NCBI GenBank assembly: GCA_902572225.1
Contig: CACGFJ010000005.1
Coordinates: forward strand, 1 to 49,482
DNA from: an uncultured Pelagibacteraceae bacterium
GTDB lineage: Bacteria > Pseudomonadota > Alphaproteobacteria > Pelagibacterales > Pelagibacteraceae
Length of the DNA stretch: 49,482 nucleotides
Direction of reading: 5' to 3'
This document shows positions 40,903-49,482 of the stretch, in pieces. The notes below the pieces were generated by a model. It was not told the DNA's origin. It worked only from the letters and a program-made list of their open reading frames with translations, and ran no database searches. A program made the translations under genes and the position numbers. Each line of letters opens with the position of its first letter. Positions within the stretch are counted from its first letter, which is position 1.

Positions 40903-41370
40903 ATGAAAAAAAATAATAAAGGTTTTACACTTATAGAATTATTAGTTGTTGTAGCCATCATTGGTATTTTAGCTGCCGTTGGAGTAGTTGCTTATTCTGG
41001 TTACACAAAGGGAGCAAAAAAATCAGCTGTTAAATCAAATCAAGCAGCAGTACTTAAGTATGTGGCTGCTGAGCTTAAAAAATGCGAAATTGGGGAGACT
41101 GAAGTGATGGTCAAAGGCACAAAAAAATTGACTTGTGCTAACAGAAAATCTTCAGGAAATGTTGCGACGGCTACAAATGATGCTTTAGGATCAGAATTTA
41201 AAAATCCTTATACGACATCTAATTCTGCAATCAAAACAACTAAATTAACTTCTTGTGGTACAGGTGATGAAGGTTATACAAGTGTCACAGATAATGGTAC
41301 CACAGTAGAAATTATATCTTGTGAAGTCAGTGGAGCCACTTTGCTGACAGGCACTGTTACCATAGAATAA
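40903..41370 (+). CDS. pilA: Type IV pilin (major pilin candidate)
   Basis: MKKNNKG|FTLIELLVVVAIIGILAAVGVVAYSGYTKGAKKSAVKSN; four Cys in mature protein. Confidence 0.88.
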   Translation: MKKNNKGFTLIELLVVVAIIGILAAVGVVAYSGYTKGAKKSAVKSNQAAVLKYVAAELKKCEIGETEVMVKGTKKLTCANRKSSGNVATATNDALGSEFKNPYTTSNSAIKTTKLTSCGTGDEGYTSVTDNGTTVEIISCEVSGATLLTGTVTIE

Positions 41371-41385
41371 AGTAAAAAAATTCTT

Positions 41386-41793
41386 ATGACAACCAGGAGC
41401 TCAGGTTTTACCTTAATTGAGCTTTTGGTTGTTGTTGCAATTCTTGGAATAATTTCAGCAATAGGAATAGTAAGCTATAACGGCTACGTTTCGTCAGCAA
41501 AAAGGAAATCTGCAGAAAATATAATTTTACAAATTTCGCTTGCACAAAGTGAATTCTACTCCGATGAGGATGAATATTTTACTCCTGGATGCGGACCTAA
41601 TAATTCAACATCGACTACTTTAGAAACAAAACTACTTGGTGGGTCCGACGTTATTACCCCTGAGATTGGTTATGAATTTTGTTCTCAAGGATCTGCGGAA
41701 ACTTATACAATTATTGCTCAAGAAACTGGAGCTAAATCACCATGCAAAATTGAATATACAGATAAGTCTGTTTGGACACGAACAAATTGTTAA
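41386..41793 (+). CDS. Second type IV pilin / PilE-like minor pilin
   Basis: MTTRSSG|FTLIELLVVVAILGIISAIGIVSYNGYVSSAKRKSAENIIL; C-terminal CKIEYTDKSVWTRTNC disulfide loop. Confidence 0.85.
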   Translation: MTTRSSGFTLIELLVVVAILGIISAIGIVSYNGYVSSAKRKSAENIILQISLAQSEFYSDEDEYFTPGCGPNNSTSTTLETKLLGGSDVITPEIGYEFCSQGSAETYTIIAQETGAKSPCKIEYTDKSVWTRTNC

Positions 41794-41795
41794 TA

Positions 41796-42047
41796 ATGAA
41801 CATTGAGATTAGTAAATATTTAGAAAAAGTTAAATTTATTTTTTCTGGAGATCTCTCAAAAAATTTTAAGATCTATACAACTCTTAGTTTAGCATGGATA
41901 ATTTTTATTGGGTACTTGACTTGGTGGAACGGTTTAAGAAGTCCAATGTTAGACAAAAGCTTTAGATGGGATGAGTGGTTTTGGTTTGGGATTGTTCCAG
42001 CTCTTTCTCCGTATCTATTTTATTTTATCTGGAAAAAAAAAGAGTAA
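41796..42047 (+). CDS. Small two-TM membrane protein of unknown function
   Basis: From ATG 41796: MNIEISKYLEKVKFIFSGDLSKNFKIYTTLSLAWIIFIGYLTWWNGLRSP...WFWFGIVPALSPYLFYFIWKKKE; between pilin 2 and amt-spoIIE. Confidence 0.65.
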   Translation: MNIEISKYLEKVKFIFSGDLSKNFKIYTTLSLAWIIFIGYLTWWNGLRSPMLDKSFRWDEWFWFGIVPALSPYLFYFIWKKKE

Positions 42048-42114
42048 CCAACCTATTTTGACCATCTATTTTCTATGATGAACTTTAAAATAAATATAAC
42101 CTTAAGAGGATGAA

Positions 42115-44265
42115 GTGGAGAATATAGATCTGGAATCGGTTAAGTCATTTGTAGATACTCTTTGGGTTATAGATTGCGCTATACTTGTTTTTATAATGCA
42201 AGCAGGTTTCATGTGCATGGAAACAGGTTTATCAAGACATAAAAATAGCATTAACGTGGCTCTTAAAAATGCTGCTGACTTCGGTCTCGCGGTTGTAATT
42301 TTTTGGATATTTGGTTTTGGTTTAATGTTTGGAAAAAGTTTTAATGGGTATTTTGGTACTGACTTGTTCTTTTTTAAAACTGATCAAGCTGAATACATGA
42401 CATATTTTGTATTCCAAGCAATGTTCGTTGCAACTGCAGCTACAATTGTTTCAGGAGCTGTTGCTGAAAGAATGAAGTTCAATGGTTATTTAATAATCAC
42501 TATTATAGCTACTGGAATAATATATCCAATAGTTGGCCATTGGGCATGGTCATCAAGTTATTTAAATAATATTGATGCTACAAGACAATTACTTGCAGTA
42601 ACTGGGCAAGTTAAAACCACTGGATGGCTGACAGATATTGGATTTGTTGACTTTGCAGGAAGCACCATTGTTCACTCAGTTGGAGGTTGGATTGCATTAT
42701 CGGCAGTTTTAATTTTAGGTCCTAGAATAGGAAAATATTCAGATGCAAACAAAGGAAAATTCACAGGATCAAGTTTCCCTTTAGCAGTATTGGGAACTTT
42801 AATTTTATGGTTTGGATGGTTTGGTTTTAATGGTGGAAGTAATGGAGCTATGGATGATGCCGTTCCACTAATTTTAATAAATACATTTCTTGCTGCTTCT
42901 TTTGGTTTATTAACAGGTCTTGGAATTTCATTTGCATTGTTTAAAAAACCAGATCCTTACTATGTAATCCTTGGACCACTTGCAGGGTTAGTTGCAATCA
43001 CAGCAGGATGTAATTCGATGACATCAGTGACCTCGATCTTTGTTGGAATTATAGGAGCGGTTGTTGCAATTTTTGTAAATGAATTTTTAAATAAATTTGA
43101 AATCGATGATGTTGTTGGAGCTGTTCCTGTTCATTTAGCAGCAGGGGTTTGGGGAACTATTGCAGTTGGATTATTTAGCGATCTTGAAATACTTGGAACA
43201 GGATTAACTAGACTAGAACAAATCAAAGTTCAATTTATTGGAATTGTTTCAATCGGCGTATTCTCATTTTTTGGATCTTATATTTTATTGAAAATTTTAA
43301 ATTACTTTTATCCATTAAGAGTAAGTCCATTGCACGAAGAATTAGGTTTGAATATTGCTGAACATAATGCAACTTCTGTTGAACACGATTTAATTACTAT
43401 TTTAGAAAAACAGTCTGAATCTGGTGACTTAACTATTAGAGGTCCACAAGATCCATTTACTGCTGGAGGTGTGATCGGTCTTTATTACAATAGATTGATG
43501 AACAAACTAGAAACCAGTGAAGCTGAAAAGAAAGTGTGGAGAGACAGAATTTCAAATGAAGTAAAACTTGCAGTAAAAGTCCAAGAAAACTTTTTACCAA
43601 AAAGAAATTTAGAAAATTACCCTGTGCACGGAATTAATATTGCTGCTAGAGAAGTTTCTGGAGATTTCTTCAGCTTTTACCCCCACAATGATAGTGTTTA
43701 CTTTATTATTGCAGATGTTGCTGGCAAAGGAATTCATGCCGGAATGGTAATGGCAAAAGCATCAACTTTATTTGAGATTATGTCTAGAGATCAAGTAGAT
43801 CCAGATGAAATGATGTTTCATATGAATAATGATCTATTTTTAACTAAAACTGGAGGAATGTTTGTTACTAGTATTTTGGGAGAATATAATATGAGGACTG
43901 ATGAATTAAGATGGGTAAATGGAGGTCATCAACCAGCTTTAATTAGATCATCATCTGGAAATTATGAACAATTTGAAAGTAATTCACCACCAATGGGAGT
44001 AATACTTCAAAAGGATAAATCAGTTTATAAAACTCACAAAATTAAGCTAGAAAATAACAGATTTTATGCGTTCACCGATGGTTTATCTGAAAGTTTAAAT
44101 AGCTCAGGTGAAGAAATAGGAATAGATGGATCATTAAAAATAATAGAGCAAAATTTCAATACAGATTCTAGCAAACAATTATCAGATATATCAAATTCAG
44201 TAATTAATACTGCTGGGGATAATAAGTTAAGTGACGACTTAACCCTAATATCAATAGGTAAATAA
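42115..44265 (+). CDS. Ammonium transporter (Amt) fused to C-terminal SpoIIE/RsbU-type PP2C phosphatase
   Basis: Amt motifs MQAGFMCMETGLSRHKNSINVALKN, DFAGSTIVHSVGGW, LILWFGWFGFNGGS, GAVPVHLAAGVWGTIAVGLF; then KVQENFLPKRN, REVSGDFFSFYP, IIADVAGKGIHAGMVMA, NGGHQPALI, FTDGLSESLNSSGEEIG, LSDDLTLISIGK. GTG start. Confidence 0.93.
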   Translation: MENIDLESVKSFVDTLWVIDCAILVFIMQAGFMCMETGLSRHKNSINVALKNAADFGLAVVIFWIFGFGLMFGKSFNGYFGTDLFFFKTDQAEYMTYFVFQAMFVATAATIVSGAVAERMKFNGYLIITIIATGIIYPIVGHWAWSSSYLNNIDATRQLLAVTGQVKTTGWLTDIGFVDFAGSTIVHSVGGWIALSAVLILGPRIGKYSDANKGKFTGSSFPLAVLGTLILWFGWFGFNGGSNGAMDDAVPLILINTFLAASFGLLTGLGISFALFKKPDPYYVILGPLAGLVAITAGCNSMTSVTSIFVGIIGAVVAIFVNEFLNKFEIDDVVGAVPVHLAAGVWGTIAVGLFSDLEILGTGLTRLEQIKVQFIGIVSIGVFSFFGSYILLKILNYFYPLRVSPLHEELGLNIAEHNATSVEHDLITILEKQSESGDLTIRGPQDPFTAGGVIGLYYNRLMNKLETSEAEKKVWRDRISNEVKLAVKVQENFLPKRNLENYPVHGINIAAREVSGDFFSFYPHNDSVYFIIADVAGKGIHAGMVMAKASTLFEIMSRDQVDPDEMMFHMNNDLFLTKTGGMFVTSILGEYNMRTDELRWVNGGHQPALIRSSSGNYEQFESNSPPMGVILQKDKSVYKTHKIKLENNRFYAFTDGLSESLNSSGEEIGIDGSLKIIEQNFNTDSSKQLSDISNSVINTAGDNKLSDDLTLISIGK

Positions 44266-44337
44266 TAATCTAAGCAAAATAAACCCGCGATCAAATATCA
44301 TATATAATAATTATATCTTAAAAAATATATTTCCAAC

Positions 44338-45579
44338 GTGGATGAAAAAAATCTAAAAATTGGTATTATTGGCGCCGGTATACAAGGTGTTTGTAATGCT
44401 TTATTTCTCCAAAAAAAAGGTTTTCAGGTTACACTTTTTGATAGAGAAGAGCCCGGTAGTGCAGCATCATATGGAAATGCTGGTCACTTTTCTCCTTATG
44501 CGTCTGTTCCCTTAAACAGACCAGATGTCATAGCAGACGTTCCTTCAATGTTAATTAGCTCAAGAGGACCTCTTGCTTTAAAATGGAACTATGTTCCAAA
44601 AATGATCCCGTGGTTTGCAAGATTTATTTTAAATTGTAGAGAAGAAAAAATGATGCATACAGCTAAAAATATGCATCAAATTTTAGATCAATCATTACCA
44701 GCATTCGATGAATTATTTGATGAAATTGATTTAGATGGGTTAGTTGAAAATAATGGCATTCTCTATGTTTGGACAGATCAAAATATGAAAAGTAGAGAAT
44801 TAGAAATTAGAATTAGAGATCAATTGGGAGTGAAACAACAGTTAGTTAACAAAAAAGAAATTCATGATTTAGAACCAAACTTAAAACCATTTTATCATGG
44901 TGGGGTATTTTATGATTATGCAAGACATGCAAGGAATCCAAGAAAAATTTTAATAAAGTTATTTGAAAATTTTGTTAACAAAGGTGGCAAATTTTTAAAA
45001 TTAAATATCCAAGATATAGATTTTGATGAAGAAAAACCTGTATTAAGAACAGAAACACAAAGATTTATTTTTGATAAACTAGTTATTGCATGTGGAGCAT
45101 TTTCAAAAAGATTAACTGATAAATTACATGAAAACATTCCTTTAGATACTGAAAGAGGATATCACGTTCATTTTAAAGACTATGATCATTTAATTTCAAG
45201 ACCCATTGTTTACGCAAATAGAGGTTTTGGAATGACACCAATGGAACAGGGGTTGCGTGTTGTTGGAACTGTAGAATTTGGAGGTTTAGAAAACTCTCCA
45301 TCTAAATCGAGAATAAAAAACTTGATATTAAACGCAAAGGATATGTTAGATGGTTTACCAGAACATAAAGATGAGTGGCTTGGTTTTAGACCTACATTGC
45401 CAGATTTTCTACCAGTTCTAGGGCCTTCAAAAAACTATAAAAATGTTTTTTATTCATTTGGTCATCATCATTTAGGTTGGACGCTTGGTGCAATATCAGG
45501 AAAAATTATATCTAAAATGATCTCTGGTGAGAATACTAACTTAGATTTACAGCCATACAGTTCAATAAGGTTTAGTTAA
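44338..45579 (+). CDS. FAD-dependent amino-acid oxidoreductase (DadA/DAO family)
   Basis: IGIIGAGIQGVCNALFLQKKGFQVTLFDRE, GSAASYGNAGHFSPYA, LVIACGAFSKRL, FGHHHLGWTLGAISGKI. GTG start. Confidence 0.86.
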   Translation: MDEKNLKIGIIGAGIQGVCNALFLQKKGFQVTLFDREEPGSAASYGNAGHFSPYASVPLNRPDVIADVPSMLISSRGPLALKWNYVPKMIPWFARFILNCREEKMMHTAKNMHQILDQSLPAFDELFDEIDLDGLVENNGILYVWTDQNMKSRELEIRIRDQLGVKQQLVNKKEIHDLEPNLKPFYHGGVFYDYARHARNPRKILIKLFENFVNKGGKFLKLNIQDIDFDEEKPVLRTETQRFIFDKLVIACGAFSKRLTDKLHENIPLDTERGYHVHFKDYDHLISRPIVYANRGFGMTPMEQGLRVVGTVEFGGLENSPSKSRIKNLILNAKDMLDGLPEHKDEWLGFRPTLPDFLPVLGPSKNYKNVFYSFGHHHLGWTLGAISGKIISKMISGENTNLDLQPYSSIRFS

Positions 45580-45606
45580 AAGTAATCTTTTATAGTAATC
45601 TATTTA

Positions 45607-46512
45607 ATGCTTGAAAATAAAAGTAATATCATAATTGCATCTATTTTGCTTTTTTTAGCAGCTTTGTTTTGGTCTGGAAATTTTATTGTCGGAAAGATAG
45701 CGGGTTTAAATGAAATACCTCCTATATCTTTAAACATATTAAGATGGTCATTGGCGTTTCTAATTTTACTACCTTTCACTTACAAAGAGATGTTTGAAAA
45801 AAAAGAATTAATTTTTAAAAACATTTATCTCTTATGTTTTTTAGGGATAACGGCGGTAAGTATTTTTAATTCGGCTCTTTTTTATTCTTTGAAAACTACA
45901 CAAGTGATTACAGGTGTACTTATGATCTCAACTGTCCCAGTTATGATTATTTTATTTTCAATTATTTTAAAAATAGAAAAAACAAATACATTTCAAGTTT
46001 TGGGAGTAATATTTTCTTTACTAGGAGTAATATTTATAATTTCAAAAGCAGATTTTGAAGTCTTTAAAAATTTAGCTTTTGAAAAAGGAGATTTATTTGC
46101 ATTATTTGCAATGATATCATGGTCACTTTATTCAGCACTTTTAAAGAAAAAAAATTATGGATTATCTCCAATAACTTTACTTCAAGTTGTTATTGGTCTT
46201 GGTGTAATATTTCTTATACCAATGTATGCAATAGATTATATTTACATTGGTAATCGAATTATAATTAATACAAATTTCATTCTTGTTTTATCTTATGTGG
46301 TTCTTTTGCCTGGCATCATTTCATTCTTTTTTTGGATAAAAGGTGTTGCTTTGATAGGAGCTAATAGAGCAGGAATTTATTTACATTTAATGCCAATTCT
46401 TGCTGCAATTCTTGCAATGATAATATTTGATGAAGTATTACTATTTTATCATTATATCGGTGGAATATTTATTGTTTCAGGGATATTACTTTCAAACAAA
46501 AAAAATGCTTAA
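45607..46512 (+). CDS. EamA/DMT-family transporter
   Basis: Ten hydrophobic segments in two repeats; ALFWSGNFIVGKIAG, NILRWSLAFLILLP, PILAAILAMIIFDE. Confidence 0.87.
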   Translation: MLENKSNIIIASILLFLAALFWSGNFIVGKIAGLNEIPPISLNILRWSLAFLILLPFTYKEMFEKKELIFKNIYLLCFLGITAVSIFNSALFYSLKTTQVITGVLMISTVPVMIILFSIILKIEKTNTFQVLGVIFSLLGVIFIISKADFEVFKNLAFEKGDLFALFAMISWSLYSALLKKKNYGLSPITLLQVVIGLGVIFLIPMYAIDYIYIGNRIIINTNFILVLSYVVLLPGIISFFFWIKGVALIGANRAGIYLHLMPILAAILAMIIFDEVLLFYHYIGGIFIVSGILLSNKKNA

Positions 46513-47458
46513 AGTAGCTATACTCGACGATTATCAAAATATTGCAAAAGACTTTATTGATCTTAAAAAATTATCTTCAAAATATGAATTTCAGGTATTC
46601 AATGAGCCATTTGAAAACGAGGATGATGTAATTGAAAAATTAAAAGAATTTGAAGTACTTTTTATAATGAGAGAAAGAACAAAAATAACTAAAAATCTTT
46701 TAGAACAATTAAAGAAATTAAAATTAATTGTTACAAGCGGGATGAGAAATAAGTCAATAAATTTAGAAGCAGCTAAAAAAAATAAGGTTGTGGTCACTGG
46801 TACTGAAATCAATAGTAATCCAACACCAGAGTTAACTTGGGCATTAATTTTAGGACTTGCTAGAAATTTTAAAACAGAGATAGATAATATGTACCAAGGC
46901 TACTGGCAAAGTACTATTGGAGTAGAGCTTAAAGGTAAGATTTTAGGTTTACTTGGATTGGGTAGGGTAGGCTCTCAAGTTGCTAAAATTGGTAAAGCTT
47001 TTGGTATGCAAATTATGGCTTGGAGTGAAAATTTAAATTTAGATAAATGCAAAGAGCTTGATGTTCTGCCGTGCAGTAAGGATGATCTAATCCAAAATTC
47101 AGATTTTCTGTCAATTCATGTTCAAGGAGGAGATAGATATAGAGATTGTATTACTATTAAAGAATTTGAGAAAATGAAAAAAACCTCATATTTAATAAAT
47201 ACATCAAGAGGTGAAATAGTTAATGAAGATGATTTAATTATAGCTCTATCAACAAATATTATAGCTGGCGCAGGTATAGATGTTTACGTAAAAGAACCAT
47301 TGCCTGAAAGTCATAAGCTTAGATTCGTTCAGAACGCTCTATTGCTTCCTCATATTGGTTACGTAACTGCTGAAAATTATGCAACTTTCTACAATCAAAT
47401 GATTGAAAATCTTGATAGTTTTGCATCAGGCAAACCTCAAAGAGTTATAGAACAATAG
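46505..47458 (+). CDS. D-isomer-specific 2-hydroxyacid dehydrogenase family protein
   Basis: LGLLGLGRVGSQVAKIGKAFGMQ Rossmann motif, LINTSRGEIVNEDDLI, LLPHIGYVTAENY. ATG 46505 preferred over TTG 46427. Confidence 0.88.
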   Translation: MLKVAILDDYQNIAKDFIDLKKLSSKYEFQVFNEPFENEDDVIEKLKEFEVLFIMRERTKITKNLLEQLKKLKLIVTSGMRNKSINLEAAKKNKVVVTGTEINSNPTPELTWALILGLARNFKTEIDNMYQGYWQSTIGVELKGKILGLLGLGRVGSQVAKIGKAFGMQIMAWSENLNLDKCKELDVLPCSKDDLIQNSDFLSIHVQGGDRYRDCITIKEFEKMKKTSYLINTSRGEIVNEDDLIIALSTNIIAGAGIDVYVKEPLPESHKLRFVQNALLLPHIGYVTAENYATFYNQMIENLDSFASGKPQRVIEQ

Positions 47459-47514
47459 AAATCTTAGACAATTTTACCAGATAAAATTTTTTATTTTTGT
47501 GTATACTATTACCG

Positions 47515-49482
47515 ATGAGCAAAGAGCTTAAAGCTAATCAAAATCAAAAATTAGATAATCAAGAGTTAAATGATTGGTTAGATTCTTTAGACGCAGTAGT
47601 AGAAAATCATGGTAGAGATGGAGCTAAAATAATTTTAGAAAAACTTGAACAACGGGCAAAAGATTTAAGAGTATTATATTCACCTATCCCTTATTCGCCA
47701 TATAGAAATACTATATCTCAATATGATCAGGGAATTTACCCTGGTGACTTAGCAATTGAAGAAAAAATAACAGCAATTTTAAGATGGAATGCTTTAACAA
47801 TGGTTATGAAAGCAAATAAAAACTTTGGAGGTCTTGGAGGACATATTGCAAGTTATGCATCTTTTGCTGAAGTATTTGAAACTGGATTTAATCATTTTTT
47901 TAAGGGAGGAGACGAAGCAGATTTAATTTTTTATCAATCCCAGTGCACAACAGGAATTTATGCAAGATCATTTTTAGAGGGAAGATTAACAAAAAATCAT
48001 TTAGAAAATTATCGACAAGAACTTAATGAACAAGGGCTTTCATCTTATTGTCATCCATATTTAATGAAAGACTATTGGACATTCACTACAGCATCAATGG
48101 GAATAGGTTTGGTTAATGCAATTTATCAAGCTCGTTTCATGAAATATTTGGAAAATAGAAACTTATTAAAAACAGATAAAAGAGTTTGGGGTTTATTTGG
48201 AGATGGTGAAATGGATGAACCCGAAAGTTTGGCTGGATTATCTATAGCTTCTAGAGAGAAATTGGACAATTTAACATTTATAATAAATTGTAATCTTCAA
48301 AGATTAGATGGACCAGTAAGAGGTAATGGACAAATAATTCAAGAACTTGAGACAATTTTTAAAGCTAATGGATGGAATGTTATAAAAGTCCTTTGGGGGT
48401 CTGAATGGGATAAGATTTTTCAACAAGATAAAGATCACTTGTTATTAAAACGTTTTGCTAAAACTGTAGATGGAAAATATCAAACTTTAGGGGCAAGAGA
48501 TGGTGAGTATAACCTTAAAAACTTTTTTGCAGAAGATCCAGAAGTTTTAAAATTGGTTTCTTCACTTAGTAAAGATGAAATTGACAAATTAAAAAGAGGT
48601 GGACACGACTTTAAAAAACTTTATGCAGCTTTTAGTGCAGCAGTCAAAACTAAGGGGAAGCCAACAGTTATACTTGCTAAAACAAAAAAAGGTTACGGTA
48701 TGGGAAAAGCAGGAGAGTCTAAAATGACAAACCATCAACAAAAAGAATTAAATCTTGATGCTTTAAAGGAATTTAGAGATCGTTTCCAACTTGATATCCC
48801 AGATAATAAAATAGAAAATTTAGAATTCTACAAACCCTCAGAAGACTCAGATGAGATAAAATATTTAAAAAAGAGAAGAGAAATACTAGGAGGTCCACTA
48901 CCAAAGAGAAGTTTTAAAAAGGTAGAACTGAAAACCCCAAGTATAGAAAAACATTCAAATTTTTTATTTGAAAAAAATGATAGAGAATATTCAACCACAA
49001 CAGGATTAGTAAGATCTTTAGGAAATATAATGAGAGATAAAGATTTTGGAAAAAGAGTAGTTCCTATTGTAGCTGATGAAGCTAGGACTTTTGGAATGGC
49101 TAATTTGTTTTCACAAATTGGAATATATTCACCGGATGGTCAGTTATATGAACCTGAAGATGCAACATCGATTTTAAAATATCAAGAATCCAAAACGGGA
49201 CAATTACTTGAAGAAGGAATTAATGAAGCTGGTGCAATATCTTCATGGCTAGCAGCGGCTACTTCTTACAGTAATCATAATTTTCCAATGATGCCTTTTT
49301 ATATTTTTTATTCTATGTTTGGCTTTCAAAGAATTGGAGATTTGATCTGGGCTGCAGCAGATCAAATGCCAAGAGGATTTTTAATTGGTGCTACAGCAGG
49401 GCGAACTACTCTAGCTGGAGAAGGATTGCAGCACCAAGATGGACAAAGTCACATAATTGCATCGACATTCCCAAATTTAAAA
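47515..49482 (+). CDS. aceE: Pyruvate dehydrogenase E1 component (homodimeric type), truncated by window end
   Basis: Open frame to window end (absent from ORF track because it has no stop): MSKELKANQNQKLDNQELNDWLDSLDAVVENHG...GGHIASYASFAEVFETGFNHFF...FGDGEMDEPESLAGLSIASREKLDNLTFIINCNLQRLDGPVRGNG. Confidence 0.94.
   Translation, partial: MSKELKANQNQKLDNQELNDWLDSLDAVVENHGRDGAKIILEKLEQRAKDLRVLYSPIPYSPYRNTISQYDQGIYPGDLAIEEKITAILRWNALTMVMKANKNFGGLGGHIASYASFAEVFETGFNHFFKGGDEADLIFYQSQCTTGIYARSFLEGRLTKNHLENYRQELNEQGLSSYCHPYLMKDYWTFTTASMGIGLVNAIYQARFMKYLENRNLLKTDKRVWGLFGDGEMDEPESLAGLSIASREKLDNLTFIINCNLQRLDGPVRGNGQIIQELETIFKANGWNVIKVLWGSEWDKIFQQDKDHLLLKRFAKTVDGKYQTLGARDGEYNLKNFFAEDPEVLKLVSSLSKDEIDKLKRGGHDFKKLYAAFSAAVKTKGKPTVILAKTKKGYGMGKAGESKMTNHQQKELNLDALKEFRDRFQLDIPDNKIENLEFYKPSEDSDEIKYLKKRREILGGPLPKRSFKKVELKTPSIEKHSNFLFEKNDREYSTTTGLVRSLGNIMRDKDFGKRVVPIVADEARTFGMANLFSQIGIYSPDGQLYEPEDATSILKYQESKTGQLLEEGINEAGAISSWLAAATSYSNHNFPMMPFYIFYSMFGFQRIGDLIWAAADQMPRGFLIGATAGRTTLAGEGLQHQDGQSHIIASTFPNLK

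Overview
49.5-kb AT-rich bacterial chromosome segment. Gene content and composition look alphaproteobacterial, probably SAR11/Pelagibacterales-like; this is inference, with no search run. Order: tail of a DUF2065-like ORF, degP, miaA, ilvB-ilvH-ilvC-leuA, the elongasome mreB-mreC-mreD-mrdA-rodA, then a roughly 31-kb accessory/envelope region. That region holds a near-complete type IVa pilus (T4aP) machine: pilD, pilY1, pilX/W/V, fimT, pilT, a pilM-pilN fusion, pilO, pilP, pilQ, pilB, pilC and two pilins. It also holds two repeat-rich autotransporter-like adhesins flanking a MoxR/DUF58/transglutaminase module. After it come an FAD amino-acid oxidoreductase, an EamA transporter, a 2-hydroxyacid dehydrogenase and a truncated aceE. 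The most interesting candidate system is a Rsb/Spo-type partner-switching circuit interleaved with the T4P genes. It has one HATPase anti-sigma-like kinase and one STAS antagonist between pilC and pilA, a GAF-SpoIIE phosphatase beside pilD, and an ammonium transporter (Amt) fused to a complete SpoIIE-type phosphatase just downstream of the pilins. This suggests ammonium-responsive control of pili or of an unseen sigma factor or other target. Structural oddities in the pilus machine: a covalent PilM-PilN (GspL-like) fusion with degenerate actin-fold nucleotide motifs; a short PilQ that is itself a lipoprotein without AMIN domains, paired with a non-lipidated PilP; and a PilY1 whose vWA domain appears split by a beta-propeller-like insertion.
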